Source: Pseudomonas sp. MUP55 (lineage in GTDB: Bacteria > Pseudomonadota > Gammaproteobacteria > Pseudomonadales > Pseudomonadaceae). From it: a stretch of DNA of 64,000 nucleotides. Below the pieces are notes generated by a model that worked only from the letters and a program-made list of their open reading frames with translations, ran no database searches and was not told where the DNA came from. Position numbers and translations under genes: made by a program. Shown here in pieces: positions 29,040-37,757 of this stretch (its first letter is position 1; every line of letters begins with the position of its first letter). The stretch is taken from contig NZ_CP138214.1 of assembly GCF_034043515.1 (NCBI RefSeq), forward strand, positions 62,001 to 126,000, in the 5' to 3' direction.

Positions 29040-29792
29040 ATGTCTGATCAAGATCAAGACAACCCCCGGCGTGACTTTCTACGCAAATCCTTGACCTTGA
29101 TCCCGGTGGTCACGGTTGCCAGCACCGGCCTTGGCGGTTCGATGCTGATGGCGACACCCGAGCCTGCCCAAGCGGCGCCCGCCAAGCCCGCGGTCAGTGA
29201 CAAGGCGTATGAGCCAACCTACTTCACCGCCGAGGAGTGGGCGTTCATCAACGCTGCCGTCGAGCGTTTGATCCCCGCCGATGCCCAGGGCCCAGGTGCT
29301 CTGGAAGCCGGCGCTGCGGAGTACATCGACCGTCAGATGAACACGCCGTACGCCAGTGGCGCGCTGTGGTTCATGCAAGGCCCGTTCAACGCCGATGCCG
29401 CGCCGGAAATGGGCTGGCAGAGCAAATTGGTGCCTAAAGAGATCTATCGCCTGGGTATCGCCGCGACGGATGCGTGGTCGAAGGCGTTCAACGGTAAGGC
29501 TTTTGCTGCGCAAGACAGCGCTACCCGAGACGATATGTTGCGCCGCCTGGAGGCGGGAGGCAGTGAAGTGAGCGCGCACTTCGAGGCGGTGCCGGCCAAG
29601 ATGTTCTTCAACCTGTTGTTGCAGAACACCAAGGAAGGCTTCTTCTGCGACCCGATTCACGGTGGCAATAAAGGCATGGTCGGCTGGACCATGATCGGTT
29701 TCCCTGGCGCTCGCGCCGATTTCATGGACTGGGTGGAGCGCAACGAGCAATACCCCTTTCCGGCTGTTTCCATTCGCGGCGAGAGGGCATAA
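29040..29792 (+). CDS. Gluconate 2-dehydrogenase subunit 3 (gamma)
   Basis: This 250-residue subunit carries a Tat signal (NPRRDFLRKSLTLIPVVTVASTGLGG) that exports the folded flavoprotein complex to the periplasm. The family signature AYEPTYFTAEEWAFINAAVERLIPAD is present. It is the first gene of the three-gene membrane-bound gluconate dehydrogenase operon; the flavoprotein gene follows after 2 bp. The complex oxidises D-gluconate to 2-ketogluconate and passes electrons to ubiquinone. Confidence 0.92.
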   Translation: MSDQDQDNPRRDFLRKSLTLIPVVTVASTGLGGSMLMATPEPAQAAPAKPAVSDKAYEPTYFTAEEWAFINAAVERLIPADAQGPGALEAGAAEYIDRQMNTPYASGALWFMQGPFNADAAPEMGWQSKLVPKEIYRLGIAATDAWSKAFNGKAFAAQDSATRDDMLRRLEAGGSEVSAHFEAVPAKMFFNLLLQNTKEGFFCDPIHGGNKGMVGWTMIGFPGARADFMDWVERNEQYPFPAVSIRGERA

Positions 29793-29794
29793 CC

Positions 29795-31579
29795 GTGGCG
29801 ACCATCATGAAGAAAGTAGACGCGGTGATCGTGGGCTTCGGCTGGACGGGCGCGATCATGGCCAAGGAACTGACCGAAGCCGGCCTCAACGTGGTCGCGC
29901 TCGAGCGCGGCCCGATGCAGGACACCTACCCGGACGGCAGCTATCCCCAGGTCATCGACGAATTGACCTACAGCGTGCGTAAAAAACTCTTCCAGGACAT
30001 CTCCAAGGAGACGGTGACCATTCGCCACAGCGTGAATGACGTCGCCCTGCCCAACCGTCAGCTTGGCGCCTTCTTGCCGGGCAATGGTGTTGGCGGTGCC
30101 GGCCTGCACTGGTCGGGCGTGCATTTTCGCGTCGATCCCATCGAGCTGCGCATGCGCAGCCACTACGAGGAACGCTACGGGAAGCATTTCATTCCCAAGG
30201 ACATGACCATCCAGGACTTCGGGGTCAGCTACGAAGAGCTGGAGCCGTTTTTCGACTACGCGGAAAAAGTCTTTGGCACGTCCGGCCAGGCCTGGACCGT
30301 CAAAGGCCAGTTGGTGGGTGAAGGTCGTGGCGGTAACCCGTATGCACCGGATCGCTCGAACCCGTTCCCTCTGGAGTCGCAGAAGAACACCGTCTCCGCA
30401 CAGCTGTTTCAGAAAGCGGCGGCAGACGTAGGTTACAAACCCTACAACCTGCCGTCAGCCAACACCTCGGGGCCCTACACCAACCCTTATGGTGCGCAGA
30501 TGGGGCCGTGCAACTTCTGCGGTTTTTGCAGTGGCTACGTGTGCTACATGTACTCCAAGGCGTCGCCGAACGTGAACATCCTGCCGGCGCTGCGCCAGGT
30601 GCCGAATTTCGAGTTGCGGCCCAATTCCCATGTGCTCAAGGTCAACCTCGACAGCACCCAGAAGAAAGCCACCGGTGTGACCTATGTCGACGGCCAGGGC
30701 CGCGAGTGCGAGCAGCCGGCGGACCTGGTGATCCTCGGCGCGTTCCAGTTCCACAACGTGCGCCTGATGCTGCTGTCGGGCATCGGCAAGCCTTACGACC
30801 CGATTACCAACGAAGGTGTGGTGGGCCGCAACTTTGCCTACCAGAACATGGGCACCATCAAGGTGTTTTTCGACAAGGACACCCACACCAACAACTTCAT
30901 CGGCGCTGGTGGCAATGGCGTGGCCATCGATGACTTCAACGCCGACAACTTTGATCACGGCCCCCACGGCTTCGTGGGCGGTTCGCCGATGTGGGTCAAC
31001 CAGGCGGGCAGCCGGCCGATTGCCGGCACTTCCAACCCGCCGGGCACGCCGGCCTGGGGCAGCGCGTGGAAGCGCGCTACCGCCGACTACTACACCCACC
31101 AGGTGTCGATGGACGCCCACGGTGCCCATCAGTCCTACCGGGGCAATTACCTCGATCTGGACCCGGTTTACCGCGATGCCCACGGCCTGCCGCTATTGCG
31201 AATGACCTTCGACTGGCAGGAAAACGACATCAAGATGAACCGCTTCATGATGGAAAAAATGGGCAAGGTCGCCCAGGCCATGAACCCCAAGGCCATTGCG
31301 GTGCTGGGCAAGAAAGTCGGTGAGCATTTCAATACCGCGGCGTACCAGACGACCCACCTCAACGGGGGCGCGATCATGGGCACCGATCCGAAAACCAGCG
31401 CGCTGAACCGTTACCTGCAGAGCTGGGATGTGCACAACGTGTTCGTCCCGGGGGCGTCCGCTTTCCCACAAGGACTGGGCTACAACCCTACCGGTCTGGT
31501 GGCGGCGCTGACCTACTGGTCGGCCCGTGCGATCCGCGAGCAATACCTGAAAAACCCCGGCCCGCTGGTTCAGGCATAA
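29795..31579 (+). CDS. Gluconate 2-dehydrogenase flavoprotein subunit (GMC family)
   Basis: This 594-residue catalytic subunit holds FAD. The nucleotide loop is VDAVIVGFGWTGAIMAKEL and the C-terminal GMC signature is VFVPGASAFPQGLGYNPTG. A cysteine cluster GPCNFCGFCSGYVCYMYSK could ligate an iron-sulfur cluster, as in related FAD-dependent glucose dehydrogenases; this is inference. It has no signal peptide of its own and should be exported with the Tat-carrying gamma subunit. The start is a GTG at 29795, two bases after the previous stop; an internal ATG four codons on is the alternative. Close relatives also act on 2-ketogluconate, so gluconate is favoured rather than proven. Confidence 0.92.
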   Translation: MATIMKKVDAVIVGFGWTGAIMAKELTEAGLNVVALERGPMQDTYPDGSYPQVIDELTYSVRKKLFQDISKETVTIRHSVNDVALPNRQLGAFLPGNGVGGAGLHWSGVHFRVDPIELRMRSHYEERYGKHFIPKDMTIQDFGVSYEELEPFFDYAEKVFGTSGQAWTVKGQLVGEGRGGNPYAPDRSNPFPLESQKNTVSAQLFQKAAADVGYKPYNLPSANTSGPYTNPYGAQMGPCNFCGFCSGYVCYMYSKASPNVNILPALRQVPNFELRPNSHVLKVNLDSTQKKATGVTYVDGQGRECEQPADLVILGAFQFHNVRLMLLSGIGKPYDPITNEGVVGRNFAYQNMGTIKVFFDKDTHTNNFIGAGGNGVAIDDFNADNFDHGPHGFVGGSPMWVNQAGSRPIAGTSNPPGTPAWGSAWKRATADYYTHQVSMDAHGAHQSYRGNYLDLDPVYRDAHGLPLLRMTFDWQENDIKMNRFMMEKMGKVAQAMNPKAIAVLGKKVGEHFNTAAYQTTHLNGGAIMGTDPKTSALNRYLQSWDVHNVFVPGASAFPQGLGYNPTGLVAALTYWSARAIREQYLKNPGPLVQA

Positions 31580-31591
31580 GGAGCGATGACC

Positions 31592-32890
31592 ATGAAAGCA
31601 CTCGTTATCGCCTCTCTGGCGCTGTTCAGCAGTTGCTCGGTGAGCGCGGCTGAAGCCGAGCTGATCAAGCAAGGTGAATACCTGGCCCGCGCCGGTGACT
31701 GTGTGGCCTGCCACACCGCCAAGGGCGGCAAGCCATTCGCCGGCGGCCTGCCGATGGAAACCCCCATTGGGGTGATTTATTCCACCAACATCACGCCGGA
31801 CAAGACCGGCCTTGGCGACTACAGCTTCGAAGACTTCGACAAGGCCGTGCGCCATGGCGTCGCCAAGAACGGCAGTACGCTTTACCCGGCGATGCCCTAC
31901 CCGTCTTACGCGCGTGTCAGCGACAGCGACATGCAGGCGTTGTATGTCTACTTCATGAAAGGCGTCGAGCCGGTGGCCCAGGAGAACAAGGACAGCGATA
32001 TTGCGTGGCCGTTAAGCATGCGCTGGCCCCTGGCGGCGTGGCGCTGGATGTTTGCGCCGGCTGTTGAAGAGCATCCGGCACAAGCCGCCGCCGACCCTGT
32101 GGTCAGCCGTGGCGCTTACCTGGTGGAAGGCCTCGGCCACTGCGGTGCGTGCCACACCCCGCGCGCCCTGACCATGCAGGAAAAAGCCCTGAGCGCCACT
32201 GACGGCGAGGCATTTCTGTCCGGCAGCGCGCCGTTGGAGGGCTGGATTGCGAAAAGCCTGCGCGGCGATCACAAGGACGGCCTCGGCGGTTGGAGCGAAG
32301 AGCAGTTGGTGCAATTCCTCAAGACCGGGCGCAGTGATCGCAGTGCGGTGTTTGGCGGCATGAGCGATGTGGTGGTGCATAGCATGCAGTACATGTCCCA
32401 AGACGACCTGACCGCTATCGCCCGCTACCTCAAAAGCCTGCCGGCGGTGGACCCCAAGGATCAGCCGCACCAGTACGACAAGCAAGTGGCCCAGGCGCTG
32501 TGGAAGGGCGATGACAGCAAGCCGGGCGCCTCGGTGTACATCGACAACTGCGCGGCCTGCCACCGGACCGATGGGCAAGGTTACACGCGGGTGTTCCCGG
32601 CGCTGGCGGGCAACCCGGTGCTGCAGACGGCGGATGCCACGTCGATGATCAACATCGTGTTGAACGGCGGCACCTTGCCGGCAACCCACGCCGCGCCGTC
32701 GACCTTCACCATGCCGGCATTTGCCTGGCGCCTGTCGGACCAGGAAGTGGCGGACGTGGTCAGTTTCATCCGCGGCAGCTGGGGCAACCAGGGCGCGCCC
32801 GTGAGTGCCAGTGACGTGGCGGACCTGCGCAAGAGCGACATGCGCACCACCTCGGGTGACGACTTGGGGCAGGTCACGCAAAAGCACTGA
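31592..32890 (+). CDS. Gluconate 2-dehydrogenase cytochrome c subunit (triheme)
   Basis: This 432-residue protein anchors the complex and passes electrons to ubiquinone. It has a signal peptide (MKALVIASLALFSSCSVSAA) and three heme c sites: GDCVACHTA, GHCGACHTPRA and DNCAACHRTD. I chose the ATG at 31592 because AAGGAG sits 8 bp upstream; the ATG at 31586 is only 2 bp from that site. Third and last gene of the operon. A long dyad follows before the next gene. Confidence 0.92.
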   Translation: MKALVIASLALFSSCSVSAAEAELIKQGEYLARAGDCVACHTAKGGKPFAGGLPMETPIGVIYSTNITPDKTGLGDYSFEDFDKAVRHGVAKNGSTLYPAMPYPSYARVSDSDMQALYVYFMKGVEPVAQENKDSDIAWPLSMRWPLAAWRWMFAPAVEEHPAQAAADPVVSRGAYLVEGLGHCGACHTPRALTMQEKALSATDGEAFLSGSAPLEGWIAKSLRGDHKDGLGGWSEEQLVQFLKTGRSDRSAVFGGMSDVVVHSMQYMSQDDLTAIARYLKSLPAVDPKDQPHQYDKQVAQALWKGDDSKPGASVYIDNCAACHRTDGQGYTRVFPALAGNPVLQTADATSMINIVLNGGTLPATHAAPSTFTMPAFAWRLSDQEVADVVSFIRGSWGNQGAPVSASDVADLRKSDMRTTSGDDLGQVTQKH

Positions 32891-32920
32891 CCGCCAAACG
32901 GCACTGGTCATAAACCTCGC

Positions 32921-32956
32921 GCCTCGATACTGTATATAAAAACAGTATCGAGGCGC
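32921..32956. promoter_or_regulatory. LexA-type SOS box within a 13-bp dyad
   Basis: CTGTATATAAAAACAG (32931-32946) fits the CTG-N10-CAG LexA box and is close to the consensus CTGTATATATATACAG. It forms the centre of a perfect 13-bp inverted repeat, CGCCTCGATACTG / CAGTATCGAGGCG. The right arm holds GAGG, the likely ribosome site of the next gene (ATG at 32961). Confidence 0.75.
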
Positions 32957-32960
32957 TTTC

Positions 32961-34019
32961 ATGACCACCGCACTGCCACCCCGTGGCCGGGGCACGGCCA
33001 CCAACCTGCATAACCGTTTCGCGCCTACCGTCAGCGTGGCCGAAGACGACGGCTGGTTTCAGGAAGTACCGCCCACCCAGGGCACCGAAGTGCGTATCGA
33101 AACGGCCAAGACCATCATCACCCGCAATAACTCGCCGGACCTGCCCTTCGATCGCTCGATCAACCCGTATCGTGGCTGCGAGCATGGCTGCATCTACTGC
33201 TATGCACGGCCCAGCCACGCCTATTGGGACATGTCGCCGGGGCTGGATTTCGAAACCAGGCTGATCGCCAAGAGCAACGCCGCCGACGTGCTGGAGCAAC
33301 AGTTGTCCAAGCCGGGGTACGTGTGCGCGCCGATCAACCTGGGCTCCAATACCGACCCGTACCAGCCCATCGAGCGCGAATACAGGATCACCCGGCAAAC
33401 CCTGGAAGTGCTGCTGCGCTATCGGCACCCGGTGACCATCATCACCAAGGGCTCCCTGATTCTGCGCGACCTGGACCTGCTCGCCGAGCTGGCCAGGCAA
33501 CGCCTCGTCGCCGTGATGATCAGCCTCACCAGCCTGGACGATGAACTCAAGCGCATCCTGGAGCCGCGCACGGCGGCGCCCAAGGCGCGCTTGCGGGCGA
33601 TACGGGTGATGCGCGAAGCGGGTATTCCGGTCGGCGTGCTGTGCTCACCGATGATTCCAATGATCAACGACAGCGAACTGGAAAGCCTGCTCGCCGAGGC
33701 TCATGCCGCAGGTGCGCAGAGTGCCGCGTACATGATGCTGCGTCTGCCGCTGGAGGTGGCGCCGCTGTTCGAAGAGTGGCTGGCGGCGCATTACCCGCAG
33801 CGCGCGGCCCATGTGATGAGCCTGGTACGCCAGGTGCGTGGTGGTGCGGTGTATGACAGCCGCTTCGGCGTGCGCATGCGCGGCGAAGGGCCTTTTGCCG
33901 ATTTGCTCGCGCAGCGTTTCAGCAAGGCGATCAAGCGTCTGGGGCTCAATCGCCGTGAAGGCTTCGATCTGGATTGCACGGCGTTTTGTCCACCGGGCAG
34001 GCAAATGGCATTGTTGTAG
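32961..34019 (+). CDS. PA0069-type radical SAM protein
   Basis: This 352-residue protein has the radical SAM cluster motif GCEHGCIYCYARPSHAYW (C-x3-C-x2-C). The fold resembles the spore photoproduct lyase-like group. Residues after about 90 contain GSNTDPYQPIE and TITKGSLILRDLD, typical of the family named after P. aeruginosa PA0069. Function is unknown. The preceding LexA-type box suggests DNA-damage induction, and I recall PA0069 among LexA-regulated genes. A link to DNA repair is inference. Confidence 0.88.
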   Translation: MTTALPPRGRGTATNLHNRFAPTVSVAEDDGWFQEVPPTQGTEVRIETAKTIITRNNSPDLPFDRSINPYRGCEHGCIYCYARPSHAYWDMSPGLDFETRLIAKSNAADVLEQQLSKPGYVCAPINLGSNTDPYQPIEREYRITRQTLEVLLRYRHPVTIITKGSLILRDLDLLAELARQRLVAVMISLTSLDDELKRILEPRTAAPKARLRAIRVMREAGIPVGVLCSPMIPMINDSELESLLAEAHAAGAQSAAYMMLRLPLEVAPLFEEWLAAHYPQRAAHVMSLVRQVRGGAVYDSRFGVRMRGEGPFADLLAQRFSKAIKRLGLNRREGFDLDCTAFCPPGRQMALL

Positions 34020-34248
34020 ACTGAACAGGATAAATGCGAAATGCCTGTAGGAATAGTCGCGTTTTGACATCACTGAAACCCGCGATCTAGAGCGGTTCAT
34101 TCAGTTTGAGTTAAGTTTCGATGGGTACCTTGTTCAACGAGTGACCAATGAGTCGGCGCCCTGGCCGGTGGAGCTTTTCCAACTATTCCACTACCCAGGC
34201 GTCGAACTGACCTGAACACTTCCCCTGCATTGATCAAGAGGATGAATC

Positions 34249-34980
34249 ATGAGTGATAAGGATAAACAGCCGTTGGCTGCGTCGGCTTCAGCCCCTCAGG
34301 TGGCGGAAACCGCCGATGCAGCGCTGCAGCACATCGTAGACGGCTTTTTGCATTTTCATCACGACGTCTTCCCCCAGCAGGAAGAGCTTTTCAAGAAACT
34401 GGCCACGGCCCAGAGCCCGCGCGCGATGTTCATCACCTGCGCCGACTCGCGCATCGTGCCTGAGCTGATCACCCAAAGCTCGCCTGGGGATCTGTTCGTG
34501 ACCCGTAACGTGGGTAACGTGGTGCCACCCTATGGCCAGATGAACGGCGGTGTGTCCACGGCCATCGAGTACGCGGTACTGGCACTGGGCGTGCAGCACA
34601 TCATCGTGTGCGGGCATTCCGATTGCGGCGCCATGCGTGCGGTCCTCAATCCCGACAGCCTTGAGAAGATGCCTACGGTCAAGGCCTGGTTGCGTCATGC
34701 CGAAGTGGCCAAGACCATGGTCCACGACAACTGCGACTGCGCCAGTGAAGGCGAGAGCATGAAGGTGCTGACCGAAGAGAACGTCATCGCCCAGTTGCAG
34801 CACTTGCGCACCCACCCTTCCGTGGCATCGCGCATGGCCAACGGCCAATTGTTTATCCACGGCTGGATCTACAACATCGAAACCAGCGAGATCCGAGCCT
34901 ACGACGCGGACCAGTCGGCGTTCCGACCGTTGGGCGGCGAAGGTCCGATTCCATCCGCGACGCCTAAAGCGCGCTTCTAA
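34249..34980 (+). CDS. Beta-class carbonic anhydrase
   Basis: This 243-residue zinc enzyme interconverts CO2 and bicarbonate. The zinc ligands are Cys64 (FITCADSRIVPE, with the Asp66-Arg68 dyad), His123 and Cys126 (VCGHSDCGAMRAV). Gene length and the insertion near GSMKVLTEENVIAQLQHL fit the Pseudomonas type. A ribosome site AAGAGGATG lies just before the ATG. It precedes a SulP transporter gene by 86 bp on the same strand, suggesting joint bicarbonate handling. The 229 bp upstream (34020-34248) contain no gene that I could see. Confidence 0.95.
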   Translation: MSDKDKQPLAASASAPQVAETADAALQHIVDGFLHFHHDVFPQQEELFKKLATAQSPRAMFITCADSRIVPELITQSSPGDLFVTRNVGNVVPPYGQMNGGVSTAIEYAVLALGVQHIIVCGHSDCGAMRAVLNPDSLEKMPTVKAWLRHAEVAKTMVHDNCDCASEGESMKVLTEENVIAQLQHLRTHPSVASRMANGQLFIHGWIYNIETSEIRAYDADQSAFRPLGGEGPIPSATPKARF

Positions 34981-35066
34981 ACACACTTCCCTGCCGGGTA
35001 AAGCGGTGGCTGCCATGGACGCAGCCAGGCTTTACCGCGCCCGGCGAATGCCTCGGGAGAGTCATC

Positions 35067-36611
35067 ATGCGTGCTGCTCAATTGAAAGCTGTTTTGCCTC
35101 GGGAGCTGCTCGCCTCCGTGGTGGTGTTTCTGGTCGCCCTGCCCTTGTGCATGGGCATCGCGATCGCGTCCGGCATGCCGCCGGCCAAGGGCTTGATCAC
35201 TGGGATCATCGGCGGTCTGGTGGTGGGCTGGCTGGCGGGTTCTCCGCTGCAGGTCAGTGGCCCTGCCGCCGGGTTGGCGGTGTTGGTATTCGAGCTGGTG
35301 CGCCAGCATGGCATGCTGATGCTGGGGCCTATCCTGTTGCTGGCGGGTTTCCTGCAGTTGGTGGCCGGGCGCCTGCGCCTGGGCTGCTGGTTCCGTGTGA
35401 CGGCGCCAGCGGTGGTGTACGGGATGCTGGCGGGGATCGGCGTACTGATTGTGCTGTCCCAGGTGCATGTGATGCTCGACGGTGCGCCCAAGCCTTCGGG
35501 GCTGGATAACCTGGCGGGCTTCCCGGCAGCCTTGATCGAAGCGATTCCCACCCTTGGCGGCGGGCTTGGCTGGCAGGCGGGCTTGCTCGGTTTATCCACG
35601 ATGCTGGTGATGTACCTGTGGGATAAATTGCGCCCGCAAAAATTGCGCTTCGTGCCAGGGGCTTTGCTGGGCGTGGGCCTGGCGACGGTGACCAGCCTGG
35701 TGCTGGCATTGCAGGTCAAGCGTGTGCAAGTGCCGGAAAACCTGTCCGATGCCATCGATTGGCTGCGCCCCAGCGACCTGCTCAACCTGGCTGACCCGCA
35801 GTTGCTGATCGCCGCATTCGCCGTCGCGTTCATCGCCAGCGCTGAAACGCTGCTGTCCGCCGCAGCGGTTGACCGCATGCACAGCGGGCAGCGTTCGGAT
35901 TTCGACAAGGAACTGTCCGCTCAAGGCGTGGGCAACATGCTCTGCGGGTTGGTGGGTGCGTTGCCGATGACCGGCGTGATTGTGCGCAGTTCGGCCAACG
36001 TCCAGGCAGGCGCTACCACGCGCTTGTCAGCGATGTTCCATGGCCTGTGGCTGCTGGGCTTCGTGCTGCTGCTGTCGAGCGTGCTGCAGAGCATTCCGGT
36101 GGCGAGCCTGGCGGGTGTGCTGGTGTATACCGGGATCAAGCTGGTGGACGTGAAGGCGTTCAAGGCCTTGGGGCGTTATGGCCGGATGCCGATGTTCACT
36201 TACGCGGCCACCGCGTTGGCGATCATCTTCACCGACCTGCTGACCGGTGTGCTGGTGGGCTTTGGGCTGACGCTGGTCAAGCTGGCGTTCAAGGCATCGC
36301 GGCTGAAAGTCAGCCTGATCGATCTGCCCCGGGACGGCGAGATGGAGTTGCGACTGATCGGTGCGGCGACCTTCCTGAAAGTGCCGGCGTTGACCCAGGT
36401 GCTGTCGACGGTGCCGGCGGGAACCACCGTGCATGTGCCGCTCAATAACCTGAGTTATATCGACCACTCCTGCCTGGAGTTACTGGAAGAATGGGGAAGG
36501 GCCAATGCGGCCAAGGGCTCGAACCTGGTGATCGAGGCGCGTGGGTTGAAGCGACGGTTGGAAGGTCGGATAAGGACCACTACGGGGATAGGCTCCGCAC
36601 CCTCCACCTGA
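35067..36611 (+). CDS. SulP family transporter paired with carbonic anhydrase
   Basis: This 514-residue inner-membrane protein has about 11-12 hydrophobic segments. It has the SulP stretch FLVALPLCMGIAIASGMPPAKGLITGIIGG and the following SGPAAGLAVLVFE. A C-terminal STAS-like domain (residues about 425-505, LNNLSYIDHSCLELLEEWG) is present. In Pseudomonas this gene follows a beta carbonic anhydrase gene; the pairing suggests bicarbonate uptake, though sulfate cannot be excluded. It is only distantly similar to the SulP protein at 1727-3295. Ribosome site GGGAGAG. Confidence 0.88.
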   Translation: MRAAQLKAVLPRELLASVVVFLVALPLCMGIAIASGMPPAKGLITGIIGGLVVGWLAGSPLQVSGPAAGLAVLVFELVRQHGMLMLGPILLLAGFLQLVAGRLRLGCWFRVTAPAVVYGMLAGIGVLIVLSQVHVMLDGAPKPSGLDNLAGFPAALIEAIPTLGGGLGWQAGLLGLSTMLVMYLWDKLRPQKLRFVPGALLGVGLATVTSLVLALQVKRVQVPENLSDAIDWLRPSDLLNLADPQLLIAAFAVAFIASAETLLSAAAVDRMHSGQRSDFDKELSAQGVGNMLCGLVGALPMTGVIVRSSANVQAGATTRLSAMFHGLWLLGFVLLLSSVLQSIPVASLAGVLVYTGIKLVDVKAFKALGRYGRMPMFTYAATALAIIFTDLLTGVLVGFGLTLVKLAFKASRLKVSLIDLPRDGEMELRLIGAATFLKVPALTQVLSTVPAGTTVHVPLNNLSYIDHSCLELLEEWGRANAAKGSNLVIEARGLKRRLEGRIRTTTGIGSAPST

Positions 36612-36628
36612 CCAAACCGGATAAAAAT

Positions 36629-36715
36629 GTGGGAAGGGGCTTGCCCCCGATAGCGGTGGATCAGTCGAAATCTCTTTGGCTGATACACCGTAATCGGGGG
36701 CAAGCCCCCTCCCAC
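36629..36715. repeat. REP pair (inverted), family A
   Basis: Arms read GTGGGAAGGGGCTTGCCCCC (one change) and GGGGGCAAGCCCCCTCCCAC. It lies between the convergent SulP and PA0104-like genes. Confidence 0.9.
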
Positions 36716-36740
36716 ATTGGTTCTACGTTTGATTCGAGAT

Positions 36741-37388
36741 TTAAACGGGCTGATCCAGCGCCAGTTCAACCCCAAGCTGGCGCGACAGGCACGGCCAGCG
36801 CTTCCACGCGGCTTCCGTCTGCGGGCTTTTCAGCTGTTCGCGATAGGTCTCGACCGACTCCAGGGCAAAGCTCTCCTCGTTAAGCATCTCATCCACCGCC
36901 AGGTGCACGGCCTCATCCAGTTGATTGGCAAAGTTCTCACCGATCAATTGGTGGGCAATCAGGTTGGCGACGGTGGTATCCGCCGGAATCAGCGGCTGGC
37001 CGAAATGCTTGATGTACAGGTCGTTGACCTCCTCCACCAGACGGTGGGCCAGGTAGGCCTCGTCCAACAGGCCATCCAGGCCTTCGTGGCCCGCCAGAAT
37101 CGCCGGCGGTTGCAGGAAGAAATGCTCGGCAATTTTCAGCACTGGCTTGATCTGGCTTTCGATTCCGGCTTCGCGAGCCACATCGTTGGCGGCTTCGAGC
37201 AAATCGGGGACGAGGTCGATGTACGCGGTGACAAAGCGGGTCATGACAATGTTGCGATCACCCTCGGCCAGGGAAATGGCCGAATGCAGGTGCGGCAATT
37301 GTTTTTCCAGTTGCTGGGCCAGTTGGCCGGTCGTGGCTTCGTGTTGATGGGCACGGGAAATCTGCTCGCGCAATGCGGCGGTGTTCAT
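36741..37388 (-). CDS. Conserved hypothetical protein (PA0104-like)
   Basis: This 215-residue, mostly alpha-helical, acidic protein has no signal peptide or membrane segment. Contents include VTAYIDLVPDLLEAANDVAREAG and EAHLAVDEMLNEESFALESVE. I know it only as a Pseudomonas gene that sits between the SulP transporter and coxB; its function is unknown. The ATG at 37388 has TGGAG upstream; an in-frame ATG 5 codons earlier is possible. It is divergent from the cytochrome oxidase operon across 369 bp. Confidence 0.78.
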   Translation of the reverse strand: MNTAALREQISRAHQHEATTGQLAQQLEKQLPHLHSAISLAEGDRNIVMTRFVTAYIDLVPDLLEAANDVAREAGIESQIKPVLKIAEHFFLQPPAILAGHEGLDGLLDEAYLAHRLVEEVNDLYIKHFGQPLIPADTTVANLIAHQLIGENFANQLDEAVHLAVDEMLNEESFALESVETYREQLKSPQTEAAWKRWPCLSRQLGVELALDQPV

Positions 37389-37757
37389 GAAGGCTCCAGT
37401 CATGCAGGCGTAGGAAAAGGGAGAGGATAAGGTAGCTCGTTTATACGAGCGCTTAAGACGCATTTGTCATAATTATTTCATGGTTATACGGAGACGTTAT
37501 ATCGGATTGCCATCGTTCGTCGGATAAACGATTCCGCAACCGATTTTATTGGGCCCATCCGTCTGTTTTCACTCATTCGCCCCTACACATTGCGGGGTCG
37601 CTACGGCTGTCTATACTCGGATTTGTACGCAATTAGCTGATGACGCCCAACTGCATGAAGCAGGCAAGGCTTGGCGGTTGTAAGCAGTATGGAAGCCGCT
37701 CCCTTCGCCGCAGGTGCAAACCGGCGGGATAACAAGAAACATAAAGGGGAACCCGCA
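37389..37757. other. Intergenic region with the caa3 oxidase promoter, no gene seen
   Basis: This 369-bp divergent region has A+T-rich sequence at 37430-37500 and no open frame worth calling. A candidate promoter is annotated at 37590-37617, leaving a leader of about 130 nt before coxB. A small hairpin (CGCCG...CGGCG) lies near 37708-37726. Confidence 0.6.
37590..37617 (+). promoter_or_regulatory. Candidate RpoS-type promoter of the oxidase operon
   Basis: CTATACT (37611-37617) matches the stationary-phase sigma-S -10 element. TTGCGG (37590-37595) lies 15 bp before it. In P. aeruginosa the aa3 oxidase is induced under starvation in an RpoS-dependent way, which agrees with this site. Start of transcription was not determined. 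Confidence 0.5.

Noticed and set aside
34020..34248. Possible small gene or sRNA between the radical SAM and carbonic anhydrase genes
   Set aside because: I found no start with a ribosome site, no terminator and no convincing promoter.
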